Shown here piece after piece: positions 1 through 11,651 of a DNA stretch of 40,963 nucleotides. The position numbers and the translations under genes are program-made. The notes beneath the pieces were generated by a model. That model was not told the DNA's origin, did no database searches, and saw only the letters and a program-made list of their open reading frames with translations. Where the stretch lies: assembly GCA_002917775.1 (NCBI GenBank), contig KZ627159.1:903514-944476 (forward strand), in the 5' to 3' direction. How positions within the stretch are numbered: position 1 is the stretch's first letter; each line of letters starts with the position of its first letter. The DNA is from Glaciozyma antarctica PI12. Lineage: Eukaryota > Basidiomycota > Microbotryomycetes > Kriegeriales > Camptobasidiaceae.

Positions 1-1037
1 GGCAGAGGCAGGCGAAGAGGCAGGCGCTCACGCGGATTCCAGGCTCATCGCGGCCGGAGGTAGATGCGTCGGGGATAGATACGGGCGAGTCGGACGAGTC
101 GGAGGCGAAGATGAAGTTCGTGCCTTCGTAGTCGGCAGCGAGGGCGGCGCATTGGCGTGCGAGGGCTGGGGAGGGGATAAAGACGCTTTGGCCGGTGCTG
201 CTGTGGACGAAACGAGAGTGAGCTGGAGGTATGGCAGGAGAGAGAAGGGACGTACGAGCTTGAGTAGGAACCGCCGAGCTGGGATACGAGCGCGTACGCT
301 GCGTCGCGCGGTTGATCCATCGGGAGTACGTTCGTGTTGGCCAACCGAGGAAGTTCCTCGACAATCTTCTGCCTCGTCATCGCGAAGATTTCCTCCATCT
401 GTTGGAAGAACGATCCATCCGCAACGAGTAGTTGCTCGGTCTGTATCAACAGCTCTACGCAGGGAGCCATGAACAGCAGGAACCTCGCAACGCTCGCAGG
501 CGTACGCGTGGAGAAGACTGCGCTGCGACACTCATGCGCGACTAGAGGGGGGTGGTACTCGGTTCCGGTGTGGCTGATGCCAATCAGAAATCCCGACGGG
601 TCCCGTATCGCCCAAAGAGCGCCGGTGGCGGCCAGGAAGCGGAGGAGTTTGGTCTCGAGGGATAATTCGGGAGAGGTAGGAGCACCCAAGTTGTCGAGCG
701 AGGGGCCTGAGGATGAGGAGGAGGTCGGAGGGGGAAGGACTTTGCCGCAGGTCGGTCGGTGAGAGCGTCGCGCTTGAGATTGGCAGCTCCTGCGAGTTCG
801 TCGTCAGATGAGTAGCTCAGACAGCGGCATAACGCACCTTGAGCAGTACACCACTCTGCGATCGATCTTGAGGCACTCTCCACAGTAGGAGAGCTTCGCC
901 TTCGGATCGAGTAGCCGTACCTCGCTGGCTGCAGAACGGAACGTGGTCAGCAGTACGTTCTGTAATTGGACTACAGGGTGTAGTAGAAGAATCTCACTTG
1001 TTATCCCACACTCCACGCACCGCTTTTCCTCCGACAT
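1..1037 (-). CDS. MYND-type zinc finger protein, C-terminus off the left edge
   Basis: Three exons are visible on the minus strand (838-1037, 256-789, 1-200), joined by GT-AG introns at 790-837 (48 nt) and 201-255 (55 nt) with phase kept. The N-terminus carries a MYND-like zinc ligand set: Cys7/Cys10, Cys52/Cys55, then the typical YCSRSCQ (Cys65, Cys69) and HRPTC (His77, Cys81). MYND fingers usually bind proline-rich peptides and recruit partner proteins. The spacing between the first and second Cys pairs (about 41 residues) is much longer than usual. The rest of the protein (from GAPTSPELSLETKLLRFLAA onward) I do not recognise. The start is the ATG at 1035-1037, six residues before the first Cys. 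The open frame continues upstream without another ATG, and an intron-like end (CTAAC then CGCAG, about 1150-1170) suggests a spliced leader. The family call is fairly sure; the function is unknown. Confidence 0.65.
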
Positions 1038-2548
1038 CGCACGCTGTCCTGTCCGGAGAGATGAGTTGGAGGTAGACGAGGCGGTCGAAAGGCGTAGGTC
1101 AGACAAGCTCGTCGTAGGAAATGGCTCGAAGCAAGCACGTCGATCTACTGCGCCCAGTGTACGTTAGCTGCTGTCCTCAGCGTGTCGGGTCGGAAGCTGA
1201 GAGATGGGGAACCGGCGAGCGAGACAACCCCCCATTCTCATCGACGGACACCTCAGCGAGGACTTGTGACGACTCGGCGCAGCTCTTTCCCGACTCGTGA
1301 GCATCGTTGGAGTGGAGCGTGAGCTCATCGCCAGCCCCGTCCCTCGCGCCCTCGTCCTGGTCCATCCTCCCCGCTGGCAATTCCGTCGCGAACAAGCAGC
1401 AGAAGCGGCGCCAACGCTTCCACAGCGTGTTGAAGCTACTCAGAGGAGCTACCGGCGGGGTCCAACAAGCGCCCTCGTTGCCGCTCCTTCCTCCATCAGC
1501 CCCATCACGTCTCCTCGGCGGCCTCCAGCCTGTGCCCCTCCGTACACTCACCTATTCCCTCAGTTTGTCACCTCTGAAGACCTGTAACGCGTAGCCTGAG
1601 CGCGTGCGTCGTCTGTCGAAGCCGAGAGGTGGTCGGAAGCAGAGAGCGACTTCGATGTGAGGAAGCTCTCCCTGCGCCACAACACGCGACAACACTTCAG
1701 CTCCAGCCAGGTACACGCCCAACGCAGGACAGCAAGCGACGGAGTAGTATCAGCGAGGCGCAGGTGAGTGGCAGCGGTCAGTTGGTGAGGGCGCGGAGGC
1801 AGGGATCGGCTTGTCATGAAGGCAGAACGAGAGGAGAGCTTGACGCGATGGAGGAGGAGCAGCGCTCTGTGCACTCTCAGCGTCCGCCTAAAGGATCAAT
1901 GCGATCTCGAGGGCTGGAGCTGTAGAGGTGTGTGACGGGTGCTGTTCTGGAGACACGCAGAAGGGCAGGATACTTTTCGTCGCTCAGTCCCGCCAACTCG
2001 CAGGCTCCTGGGTGGGGTTTAGCTCGTTCCAGGATGCAGTTTGTACTGGCGGGAGGAAGGTGGCAGTGGTGGCCGTGGGCATGTTGCAGCGTCTTCGTCC
2101 CCCTCGACGTCCTCCTCGAGACTAGGAATGCCGTTGCTTCTCCAACCGGCCGAGCAGCTGGACTGAGCTGCATGCTCTCCCTTGGGCGCTTCGCACGCTC
2201 AGGTGTATGGGGAGGACTGGGGACGCGAGTCGCACAGCTCTCACCAGCCGACAGCTCCTGCCCTTGCGTCCTGGCTCCACCGACTGGCAGGAGCTTCAGC
2301 ACGCGCTTCTGGGGTGCGAGTCGCTTGTGATAACTACGTAGCTGCAGATCAGTGGGCTTTTTCCCTGGTGAGAGCTGGGAAGTGCCTTGACAGCCAGCGC
2401 GCGTCGTCTGATTCTCGCACTGTAACGGGACCACCCCAGCGCAGGCCTGATGTGCAGAGCTCCGCAGTGCCCTGGCGGCATTCATCCTACATCTGACCAC
2501 GTACTGAACCACCACTGACACTGCTACCCTCACCAGATTCACATCGCC
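1038..2548. other. Divergent intergenic region between the MYND and Trf4-like genes
   Basis: About 1.5 kb separates two divergent gene starts. Several open frames cross it, including a 249-codon minus frame at 1877-2626, but none has a family motif, clear splice logic or the third-position G/C bias of the neighbouring genes. It probably holds both promoters and 5' leaders. I see no repeat or RNA gene. Confidence 0.5.
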
Positions 2549-5061
2549 ATGGCCTCCCCCCACCCATCTCTCCCAGCCAAACCGTCCTCCCACCGCCATT
2601 CGACCTCCCTCCGCAAGACCGTTCACCGCAAGCGCAGTCCCTCTCCTTCCGCCTCCGCGTCAACCTCCGCATCCGAAGACCCTTCGACTCCCACGACCAA
2701 GAAAGGCCGCTACGAGCGCGCCGCCGCTCCCGACCTCCTCTCCAAAGCCCTCGCAGGCGTCAAGGCGTCCGAAACGCCCAAGCCGTCAGGAAGCTCGACT
2801 CCTCAATCTGCCGCGCGCGCGCAGTTTGAGCAGCAGGAGGACTTTATCTCGTTTGATTTCGAGGAGGAGAAGCCCGCGCCGAGGTTTACGCCTGGAGGAG
2901 GGCGGGGAGCGGGGACGCCTGGGACGGGAGGGAAGAGGAAGTTGGACGAGTTTGAGGAGAAGAAGGAGGAGGGGAGTAGGAGGGTGCAGAAGAGGGAGAA
3001 GGAGAGGAGTACCCCGTGGTGCGAGGAGCCGGGAGTGGATTGGGAGAAGTGCGAGAGTGCGATCGCCATGTGAGTTCTCGTGGTGGCAGAGGGTGGAGAA
3101 GGGAGCTGATGCATGGGGAGGCAGGTTAAACAAGGAGGCGCACGCGTTCGTTACCTACATCTCGCCGACGCCGGTTGAGCACGAGCTGCGATTGTGGACG
3201 GTCGAGCTGATTCGCCGGACGATCAAGAGTCGGTGGAGCGACGCCGACGTGCAGTGCTTTGGTAGCGTCGGGACTGGGCTCTATCTTCCCGGCGGGTGCG
3301 TCTGCTCCCATCTCGTTGAGCATCGCAGTGCTGACCTCTCCTGGATCGCAGCGACATCGACCTCGTCGTTCTCTGCCCCTCCTTCCCCTCGCCTCCTCTA
3401 AAGCCCACCTCATCACTCCTCCACTCCCTCGCCTCCCTCCTCCTCACGTCCTCCCTCGCCGAGCCCTCCCTCGCCGAGGTCATCGCCAAAGCTCGCGTCC
3501 CGATCGTCAAGTTCGTCAGTCGCTACGGTGGCTTCTCGGTCGACCTCAGCGTCAACCAGAAGAACGGAGTCGATGCAGCTGTGCGCGTGAGGGGGTTGTT
3601 GGAGAACTACGCGTTTAGGGAGGAGGGCTATTTGGAGCCGGGAGTGGCGACGAAGGGGAAGGGGAAGGCGCAGGCGGAGGAGGACGAGGTGGTCGATCAT
3701 GGCGTTTCAAGGAGTCTCGCTCTCGTGGTCAAGGCGTTCCTCAATCAGCGAGGGATGAATGAGGTCTTCACCGGCGGACTCGGGAGCTACTCTATCATTT
3801 GTCTCGTCGTCTCGTTCCTCCAGGTAACTTCGCTATCACTGAGCGACGGGCGTAGAGCTGATCCTTCTCCGCCCGCAGCTCCATCCCAAGATTCAGACGG
3901 GCGAGATTCACCCCGCGTACAACATTGGCCTGCTCTTCGCCGAGTTCCTCGAGTACTACGGCAAGCACTTCAACTTTGATATCACCGGCATCACTCTCCG
4001 AGGACGCGGCGGCTACTTCAACAAGCACGACAAAGGATGGTTCCGCCCGAATCAGCCGTACCTCCTCAGTATCGAAGATCCCAACGACCCTCGTGCGTCC
4101 TTCTCTCTTCCCAGCAATCGTCGTACTAACTCTGCGCCTAGTCAACGACGTCTCCGGCGGCTCACACAACATTATCCGCGTTCGCCAAACCCTCGCAGGA
4201 GCATTCGACGTCCTCGCCGCGACCCTCATCCACCGCGTCTCCCACTTCGAAGCTCTCCGTAACCCCTCCGTCATCCCTCTTTCCTCCCACGCCCTCCCCA
4301 ACTCCGATTACGACGCCATCAACCCCCTCTCTCAGTCCATCCTCGGCTCCGTCATCGGCATGTCGCGCGCTGGGATCAAAGGCCGCGAGGAGAACGTGCG
4401 GTTGTATCGTGATGGAGTGCTGCAGAATCTGATCGAGAGGAGCGGGTCAGGGACGCTGGGAGGGACGGGGAAGAAGGCGATGAAGAGGTTGAGGAAGGAG
4501 GAGAAGGAGATCAAGAAGCGGGACAAGACGATCGCGAGGTTGGATATGCGCAAGGAGGAGCGGGAATTCAAGCAGGAGCGAAAGGACAAGAAGAAGAAGG
4601 CGCTCGAGGCGACGCTCGCTCCTACCAAGGTCGTGGCGAAGGACGAGTCGTCCTCACCTCCTCCGCCACCCGTCGCAAGAACCCTCTTTGTCGAACCCTC
4701 CGACTCGCGCTACTCGATCGCCACTTCGACGCCCAAGGCCAACCCCGTCGATATCGTCTACGTCGGGTCAGACTCAGACGCCTCCTCGGAAGACGAGGAA
4801 GACGACGATGACGACGTCGTCATGGGCGGTAGTGGCGGAGACCAGCTCGTCGGGGGGACGACGAAGGGCAAGGCGCCCAGTTCGGAATCGGATTCGAGCG
4901 AGGGGGACGACGTCGTGAGGGACTTGTTGGTCGTCAAAGGAGCGGCGCTTAGTAAGGAGAACGAGGCAAGGGAGAGGAAGGCGAAGGCGGAGGCGAGGAA
5001 CGCGTTCTGGGCGACCAAGGGGAAGAAGGAGATTGAGGTGATAGAGCTGGATTCCGATTGA
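2549..5061 (+). CDS. Trf4/Pap2-type non-canonical poly(A) polymerase
   Basis: Five exons (2549-3069, 3125-3295, 3352-3823, 3879-4092, 4142-5061) give a 765-residue protein with phase kept at every junction. The order is: a basic Ser/Pro-rich N-tail; the conserved helix NKEAHAFVTYISPTPVEHEL; the nucleotidyltransferase signature CFGSVGTGLYLPGG followed by DIDLVVL, with the catalytic Asp pair; a third-Asp candidate in FSVDLSVNQKNGV; a PAP-associated domain (SIICLVVSFLQLHPKIQ, YNIGLLFAEFLEYYG); and a long charged, coiled C-tail rich in Lys, Glu and acidic Ser clusters. In other fungi this family supplies the polymerase of the nuclear TRAMP complex, which adds short A-tails to aberrant RNAs for exosome decay. 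An intron (3296-3351) splits the catalytic motif just before DID. The start is the first ATG of the open frame, in a CGCCATGG context. The family is sure; the TRAMP role is inferred. Confidence 0.92.
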
Positions 5062-5201
5062 GTAGTCCCTCTCCGCGTGCCCTGCGAGCGAGACAGTGAG
5101 TTCGAGCAGATGCCAAGCGAAGGAGACGGGTCGCTCGGCCGCTGAATACATTCCTTCGCTACGAGTACGCGCACCGCAGACTCTACCCCTGCTTCATCCG
5201 T

Positions 5202-5855
5202 CTATCCCTGCTCCCAGCACTCCCTCGTGCAACCCCAGCGAACCAAAGCGAGCGAACGAGGAACAACCCAGCTGTAATCACGCAACTGCAATCACTCGTC
5301 AGCGAGCTCTTCGACGAACGCAGAGAGCGGAAACGCACTTCCCCATCACGAGCGTGTTCCAGTTCTTGTAGTCAAGCGTTCCTGCGAGGCCGATATCGTA
5401 GAATGTAAAGCTCTGCGAAGGGCATCAGCAGCTGTAAGGTGGCGAAGGAGGAACGCACGATGTGGGTGCAGTCTGCGATGGCGAGGCAGATGAGGTAGGA
5501 TTTGACGATCTTCTCGAGAAGAATTGGATGTGATCGTAGGGAGGAGTCGATTTGGCGGAGGAGGAAGGTAGCGAGGAGCGCGAAGAGGAAGAAGCCTGAG
5601 ATGCGTACGCGTGGTCAGCGCGCGATTCAGTGAACAATTGGCGGCGAACGAACAACTTCCGAGCTGTCGCACCGCCATGATCGAAGCGGGATGCACATCG
5701 AGCGGAATGGATGCTGTCGTGGGCGGGATGAGGTTCTGGTGGTACCTGAGAGGGGAACAGACGGCGTAGATGACTCCTCCGAGAGTGACGGCAGGCTCGG
5801 CGACGGTGAAGAAGAGGCGGTAGGGAGTGGGGAAGGGATCGAAGGAGGTCGGCAT
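5202..5855 (-). CDS. DUF7704-like small membrane protein
   Basis: Four exons on the minus strand (5657-5855, 5459-5595, 5339-5412, 5202-5271) give 159 residues with phase kept. The protein begins MPTSFDPFPTPYRLFFTVAE and has hydrophobic segments around residues 15-35, 60-85 and 95-115 (LGSFFLFALLATFLLRQ, SYLICLAIADCTHISFTFYD). The pattern of an N-terminal P-YRLFF-EP element, a QL-N-Y helix and an IAD-H element resembles the fungal DUF7704 family of small integral membrane proteins of unknown role. An in-frame ATG lies further upstream at 6027-6032, but an intron-like acceptor (CTAAAC then CCACAG) sits just before the chosen ATG, so the upstream part is more likely leader. The last exon is short and matches the family least well. 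Confidence 0.6.
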
Positions 5856-6990
5856 GTTGGCGTCGGGAGAATAAGATCTGTGGGAGTGAGAGTTTAGCTG
5901 ATTTGTGGTCGAAGGAATCAGGCAGCTGCTTCTCTGCAAGCAGAGGTTACTGCACCGGAGCTTGTGGGCTACGAGTTTGCCGGTGGAGAAGGAAAGGAGA
6001 AGCGGAATCTGAGCAGCGGATGTCTTCATCACACGATTTCCTCGGGAGAGAAAGCGCGCATAGCCTGGTTACAGCGTACCTGAGCCTGCCCCTTTCCACT
6101 GTCTAGCTTCCTCCTCCCCTCGACGCGATCGCCGAGAAGCCCGAGCCGTCGAACGACCACCGCGCACCCGCCTTGGACTCACCGGTGCTGTTCCGGGGCA
6201 CGTAAAAGGTCGCAGGGGCTACGAAGAGAGCAGTGGGAGCAGGTTCAGCTCTGGGTGTGAGGGGGAGAGAAGAGAGAGGAAGGGGAGAGGGGAGTCAGGA
6301 GTGGGGGTGAACCTCGCGGCCGAGCTCCACCCCGAACTTTCTAATGGGGAGCTGGATTCGGTACAGCACTCGCTGGGGCAGTGATTAGGCCTCTTTGGTA
6401 CTCAGATAAGTCTAAACGCGAAAGCACCAGCGCAACAGGGCTCTCGTTGGTGAGCAGGCGGCACTACCTCAATCGGGCTTGCGAAGGAACGGAGTCTCTG
6501 TTCCCTTGGCAGGATGAGATACAGCAGGTCTCTAGGCTCAGTATTAGACGTGCGTGCTGTACGAGTAATGGTGGGTTGTAGGAAGTGGGATTGCAGTCCA
6601 GCGAGGTTGATGCACGAAGGACAAGGGACAAGGTCCAGTAGCGAGGGTGAGCGAGGTGCGCGAAGGTTAATCGACGGGCGTGGAGGTTGGCTGGGGGAGA
6701 GGAGGAGATTACTGCCGATGAGGAGTAGGGTGGAGTGGCGACGGTGTTGATGATTTGACTGCTCCGAATGACGGGCGAGGGATGAGCAGCGTGCCGAGCC
6801 TAGTACCTCCCTTCTCGGCTTCACGCTCACGCGTACGTGTATACATAAATTTGAGAGGGCAGAGCTTGGAGCTCAAGCAGCAGAGAAGCGACTGCAACCC
6901 CGTGACAGAGAGAGATAGCATCTACACCGCGACTCCAACCTCCGCAGTCCCTCCTCCCCCTCTGCACCACCCACCGCGCCAACCACCCCC
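5856..6990. other. Intergenic region upstream of the DUF7704-like gene
   Basis: About 1.1 kb lies between the start of the DUF7704-like gene and the 3' end of the IBtk-like gene, both on the minus strand. Only short open frames without motifs are present. A probable 5' leader intron end lies at about 5880-5900. No RNA gene or repeat was recognised. Confidence 0.4.
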
Positions 6991-9900
6991 TCACCCGGCG
7001 ACGAACGACCCGCCTCTCGACGGCGACGACCCAGAAGCTTGCGCCCCTCCTCTCGCCGCCCCTCCACCCCTCTTCGTCTTCCCGCCTCTTCCACCTCCCT
7101 GCGACTTCGCCCCCTTCTTCCCCGTCTCAGCAGCTGCAGCACCGATTGCAGCTTCCTCCGCCGCGACTCGCCGCGTCTCTGCTTCCCACCAGCGCGCGAA
7201 CTCCTCCTCCTCCGCTTTCGCCGCTGCGTCCGCGGCTTCCTGCGCCATGACTTCGGCGAAGCTCCTAGGCGCCTTCGTCTCCTTGATCGCGTCGACCTCG
7301 GCTCGCTGCTGCGACTGGATCGAGGCGAAGGAGAAGGAGGGGGCAGAGGTCGAAGGGGACGAAGAGGCGTAGGTTGTGAAAGGGTCGAGGACGGGACTCG
7401 AGGGCGCGATGTTGTAGTTCGTCCAAGGTACGTCGGCGGCTCCGAAGCTCGACTTTGGCGGTCGAGCTCCTGAGGCGTTGCGCGTTCCGAAGGTGCGAGT
7501 GGGAGTGATGACGGGGGATCCGACGGCGGAGGCGGGGTTCGAGAGGCGGGTAGGAGGAGGCGGGGTGGGAGAGAAGGTCGGAACTTGGCGAGGAGGAAGG
7601 CGTAAGGGCTCAACTCGGGTTATTCGAGCTGCGAGGGTGGCCTGCTCGGACTGGATGCTCGCAAGCGACGTCCGAGTGCTATCCGCCGCGCGCCAGTTTG
7701 TCGCTGTAGGTCGCCAGGACGGAGGGGTAGATGTCGGGGGAGGAGAGGACGAGGGTCGAGGATCCAGTCGTTGGACTGAGGGAGACGGGCGAGGACGGCG
7801 TTCGGTAGCTGCTTCGGTCGCCATGATGGAGCGCAAGTCGAGCGGAGCACTGGCGACGAAGTTCGATCAGCTTGTGCACATCCCAGAGAGAGAAATCGAC
7901 GCACTTCACTAGCGATGGCACAGGCTTGCTCCAGGGCTGAAGACGCGATGGCGGAGGCGACCCGAGCGGCATGAACGACGTCGTAGTCGATGGGGAGTAG
8001 GACAGAGGCGTCGATGCTTTCTGAGTGCGCGAGAGGGAGGGGATAGAACTTGCTCCTGCAGGACTCGGTCGACTTGGCGAAGCGTCGAGCGAAAAGTCCT
8101 CGTCCATGGCGAACGGCTCGTCCATTTCGCGAAGAGGTTGAAGTGCGGGGCTAGAGTTGGGAGGATCGTGCGGTCGGAGGTGAGGGGAGGTGCGAGTTAG
8201 GAGCCGAGGAGACGAGGGCGGGGGAGAGGAGCGAGGGCGAGGGCGAAGGTGCGGGCGACCGAGGCGTAACGGCGCGGCACTTTCGTGCTGCGCCCGTCGA
8301 CCATCCGACGTCGAGATTGGCCAGCCAGCCTGCGTGCTTGATCATAAGATCCTGCACGAGCATGCCGGACCGCGAGATCGGCATTCGAGCCCCTTGGCGC
8401 TCCTGACAAAACTCCGACACCGCCGCGACGAGATCTGGCGGAAGGTCATCGAGAAGGCGGCCCTCGAGTACCGTCTCCATCGAGGAGGCGATAAAGTGCA
8501 TGCAGGCGCGGGTGAGGTCGTCGGCTTCGTAGAAGGCCGCATCGACGAGAATCGAGCAAACGTTATGCAAGGTCACTGCGAGCGAGTCGGGTCAGCGAAA
8601 GCGTCGTCTAGGAGAGAGCGAGAAGACGCACCGAAAGTCCGCAGAACCGCCGAACAGACAAGCTTGAGCTTGTCGAGAAGAAGCTCGTTCGCTGCCGCCA
8701 TGACTTGAGTGACAAAGTCGATGTACTCGTCTGCAGTCGGTCGCTCTGCGGAACAGAGGTCAGCTTTGCCGCATGCGAGAGGGGAACGCACTTACCAGTC
8801 TTATCGAATAGCTCGATCCCAGCGTCGCAGTAGATATGCTCGAGCACGAGTGCAAGAACCTCCCACGAGATGTGCTTGAGGTCGAATCGCAGCCCATGAT
8901 CCGAAGCACCGTCCGAACCGAAGCACCGTCCAATCGACGTCCTCGTAAAATGTCTCGAAGAACGAGCATCGCGCGCGAAGAATGACGGAGTGGCAGTAGA
9001 CGTCGCGATCTGCGAGCTCGAGGACGATGTCGCTGGGGAGGGAGGGCGCGTCGAGGGAGGAGGGAGGGAGGAGTTGACCGATATCGAGGGCGAGAGTCGG
9101 GGAAGGCGAGGTCTTGACGTGCGAGTCGAGCGATCTGGTGAGAGCGGTGAGTTGGAACCGCGCTGCTAGGTCCTTGAGCTCCGATTTGATGAGCCCGACG
9201 TCGAGCTTGAGTTTCGGCCGAAGTTCTCGAAGCCGCATGCCAACCCGCGCGTCCCATATGGGCGGAAGGTCGTCCGAGTAGAGGTAATCGGAGAAGGAGG
9301 AGTGCAGGAAAAGTCTGTGCAGCCTAAGTCTAAGGGTCCTTCGTCGGGCGAGGCGAGGTGCTGAGCGAGGATGGGACTGCGCGCGGCGAGGAGTAGTCGA
9401 TGAACGGGGATCGCCTTCCTTCCCACCACGAGCACTCCGTCGCTCCCCGCCAGCGACTCCTCCCAGCTCGCGTCCCACTCCTCCAGCACCTTGAGCAACC
9501 GCAGCAGCACCTCGACGTCGCGTTCGATCTTCGCATCGTAGTCCGCCTCCTCATCATCCGACTCCTCCGTCACCACTCTCCGACGACTCCCAATCTTCGC
9601 TCCAAGAGGGCCGACTTTCCGCCAATGCGGGAGGATAGCGAGCAAGTTCTCCGCCAGCGTCGCTCCTTCAATATCGACGTGGCGAAGCGGGACGTCCGAT
9701 CGAATCGCCGCGAACGCTCCGGTCGAATTGGCAGCTACCTTGGTGCATCGCTGGAGGTACGGTACGCGAGAGAACTTCCATCCGCTACTCCTCGACGCCG
9801 ACGCCGACGTAGACGTGCTCGCGATGCCGGACTTGCCGACTGACGAAGCCTCGTACTTCTTCGTCCGCACAAAGACGTGTCCGGAGACGGTGCAGAGGAT

Positions 9901-11651
9901 GATAGTCCCGTCGAGGCCTACGCCGACGTCAGTCACGGCGGTAAACTTGCGGCGGATGGACCAGACGCGCTGAGGTTTTGGCGCGGTGCGAAGGAGGCTG
10001 CTGGGTTTGTCGGGGGAGGAGGTGGAGGAGGAGTCGAGGGAGAAGGTGAAGACGTCGCCGAGGGAGGAGAGGGCGGCGAAGGTGTTGCCGCATGAGGCGA
10101 TCTTGACGATGTTGGGTTTGGCGGAGACCTGCGAGGAATGAAGGTCAGATCAGAGGCCCGAAAACGGAGGGGAAAGCTCGAACGCACTTGAGGAGGTCGG
10201 TACGTCTGCATCTTGCTGGGGAACCGCGCGAGAGGGAAGGCGATTCGCAGGTATCCCTCGTGATAAAGAACGAGGACGTCCTTGCTCTCGAGCAAGCACG
10301 CCGTCGCGTTCTCCGTCGCCGTGAGCATGATGATGGGCTGCTGAACCGCCGTAACCTTCCTCGGCTGAACCTGCACCGACGTCCCTGGCGTCCCGTACCC
10401 GAGCTGGCCCTTGTTCGTTCCCCAGGTAAAGAGCGAGTCGACGGTGTAGACGGCCGTATGAGTCCTCGAGCATGCCGCGCCGAGAACCGTCTCCTTCTTC
10501 AGCGCCCCGACGACGCGCTTCGGGGTCGACTGGATCGGTTCCTCGTGCGAGGACTTGGTCGGAGTGGAGGCGGGGGCGTCGATGGTGTAGCCGAGCTGAG
10601 AGAAGCGGTTGAGGCCGAAGGTGTAGACGTCGCCGGTCGTCGTAACGACTACGGTGTGATCGGGGGAGAGGACGATTGAGGAGGCTTGGAAGGGGAAGTC
10701 GTGGAGAGGTGCGAAGGTGAACTGGGTCTGAGAGGTTTGACCGAGCCTGCGGAGGAAGAATCAGTTGGAGAACTTGAGCGACGAAGCGACGAGCACACCT
10801 TCCGCCAGTACCGTAGCCGCAAAGTCGAACGTTGTTCTTCGCCTCGTCCGTCACGATACCTGCGCCACCCCATTAGCTCCAGCCTTCGCATCCCCAATAG
10901 AGCAACGCACCAGTGTGAAGCCTCGCCATCGAGACGTCCTTGATCCTCAGCGGCTCGAACTCGGCCAGTCCCACTCCTCCTTCCTCCCGCTTCAGCTGTA
11001 CCCGCTCTGGGAATGCTCGATCGCCGTCTCCCGCAAAGCCGAGGACATAGTTCCTGTTCGCTCCCCAGGTGAAGAGCTCTTGTCGGCCTGGGTTCGAGGA
11101 GGAGAGGGTGTCGGAGGGGTTCGTTCCTTCGACGGTCGAGTTGTAGACGTCGAATGCGGAGAGACCTGCGAGAAGGGGTCAGCTCCGTGGAGATGCAGCT
11201 TGCAGAACAACGCACCTTCGTGGTCCTTGATTCGTGCGTCGATATCCTCCTTTGCAAGCAGTAGTCTCGCAGCAGCCAGGTTCCCAGCGTACAGCGCCCT
11301 GTTCAACACACATCAGCTCCCTCCCTGCCCCTCGCAGCTCCAAACCCACCTATGCAGCGCCGACCACCCGCTCTCCACGTCCAGCGCGTTCACCAGTACT
11401 CCCTGCACCCGCAATAACATCTCGACCCACTCGACCGCCCACTCCGCCACCTCACTCGCCGCAAGATGCAACACCGTCCTCCCCATCGCATCACTCCTAT
11501 TCACCTCCGCCACGACACCCACCCCCGCCATCCCATTATGCCCACTATGCCCACCAGGAGAGAGTTTCGTCCCGCTGGCATTCCGAGAGAGGAAAGACCG
11601 GGCTTTGCCGATTGAGCGAGAGAGGAAGAGAGAGTGGAGGTCGACGTTCAT
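6991..11651 (-). CDS. IBtk-type ankyrin/RCC1/BTB protein, with two apparent frame shifts
   Basis: This large multi-exon minus-strand gene has the domain order of inhibitor of Bruton tyrosine kinase (IBtk) proteins. Two ankyrin repeats come first (GRTVLHLAAS; SGWSALHRALYAGNLAAARLL), then RCC1 repeats (ELFTWGANRNYVLGFAGDG; VRLCGYGTGGRLGQT; DVYTFGLNRFSQLGY; LFTWGTNKGQLGYGT). Two BTB regions follow (VVGRKAIPVHRLLLAARSPI with YLYSDDLPPIWDARV; SLPSDIVLELADRDVYCHSV), then a BACK-like helical part (AANELLLDKLKLVCSAVLRT). The C-terminus, RSFAEVMAQEAADAAAKAEE, is like the end of the animal protein. In animals IBtk is a CUL3 substrate adaptor, and a ubiquitin-adaptor role is inferred here. The start is the ATG at 11649-11651, just before LHSLFLSRS. 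The frame changes by one base near 9330 and back near 8925, with conserved BTB sequence on both sides. One intron junction near 8150-8290 is also unresolved. Confidence 0.85.

Noticed and set aside
960-997. 38 nt GT-AG segment in the MYND gene as an intron
   Set aside because: Removing it shifts the frame and destroys the zinc ligands downstream, and it is shorter than every well-supported intron here.
1877-2626. 249-codon minus open frame as a gene
   Set aside because: It overlaps the secure start of the Trf4-like gene, has no motif, and lacks the third-position G/C bias of the secure genes. Long open frames arise by chance in GC-rich DNA.
8880-8935. A 52 nt intron (ending at AAG before HISWE) as the cause of the second frame change in the IBtk gene
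   Set aside because: It has an atypical donor and acceptor and would remove the conserved FDLKH element, so a one-base change fits better.
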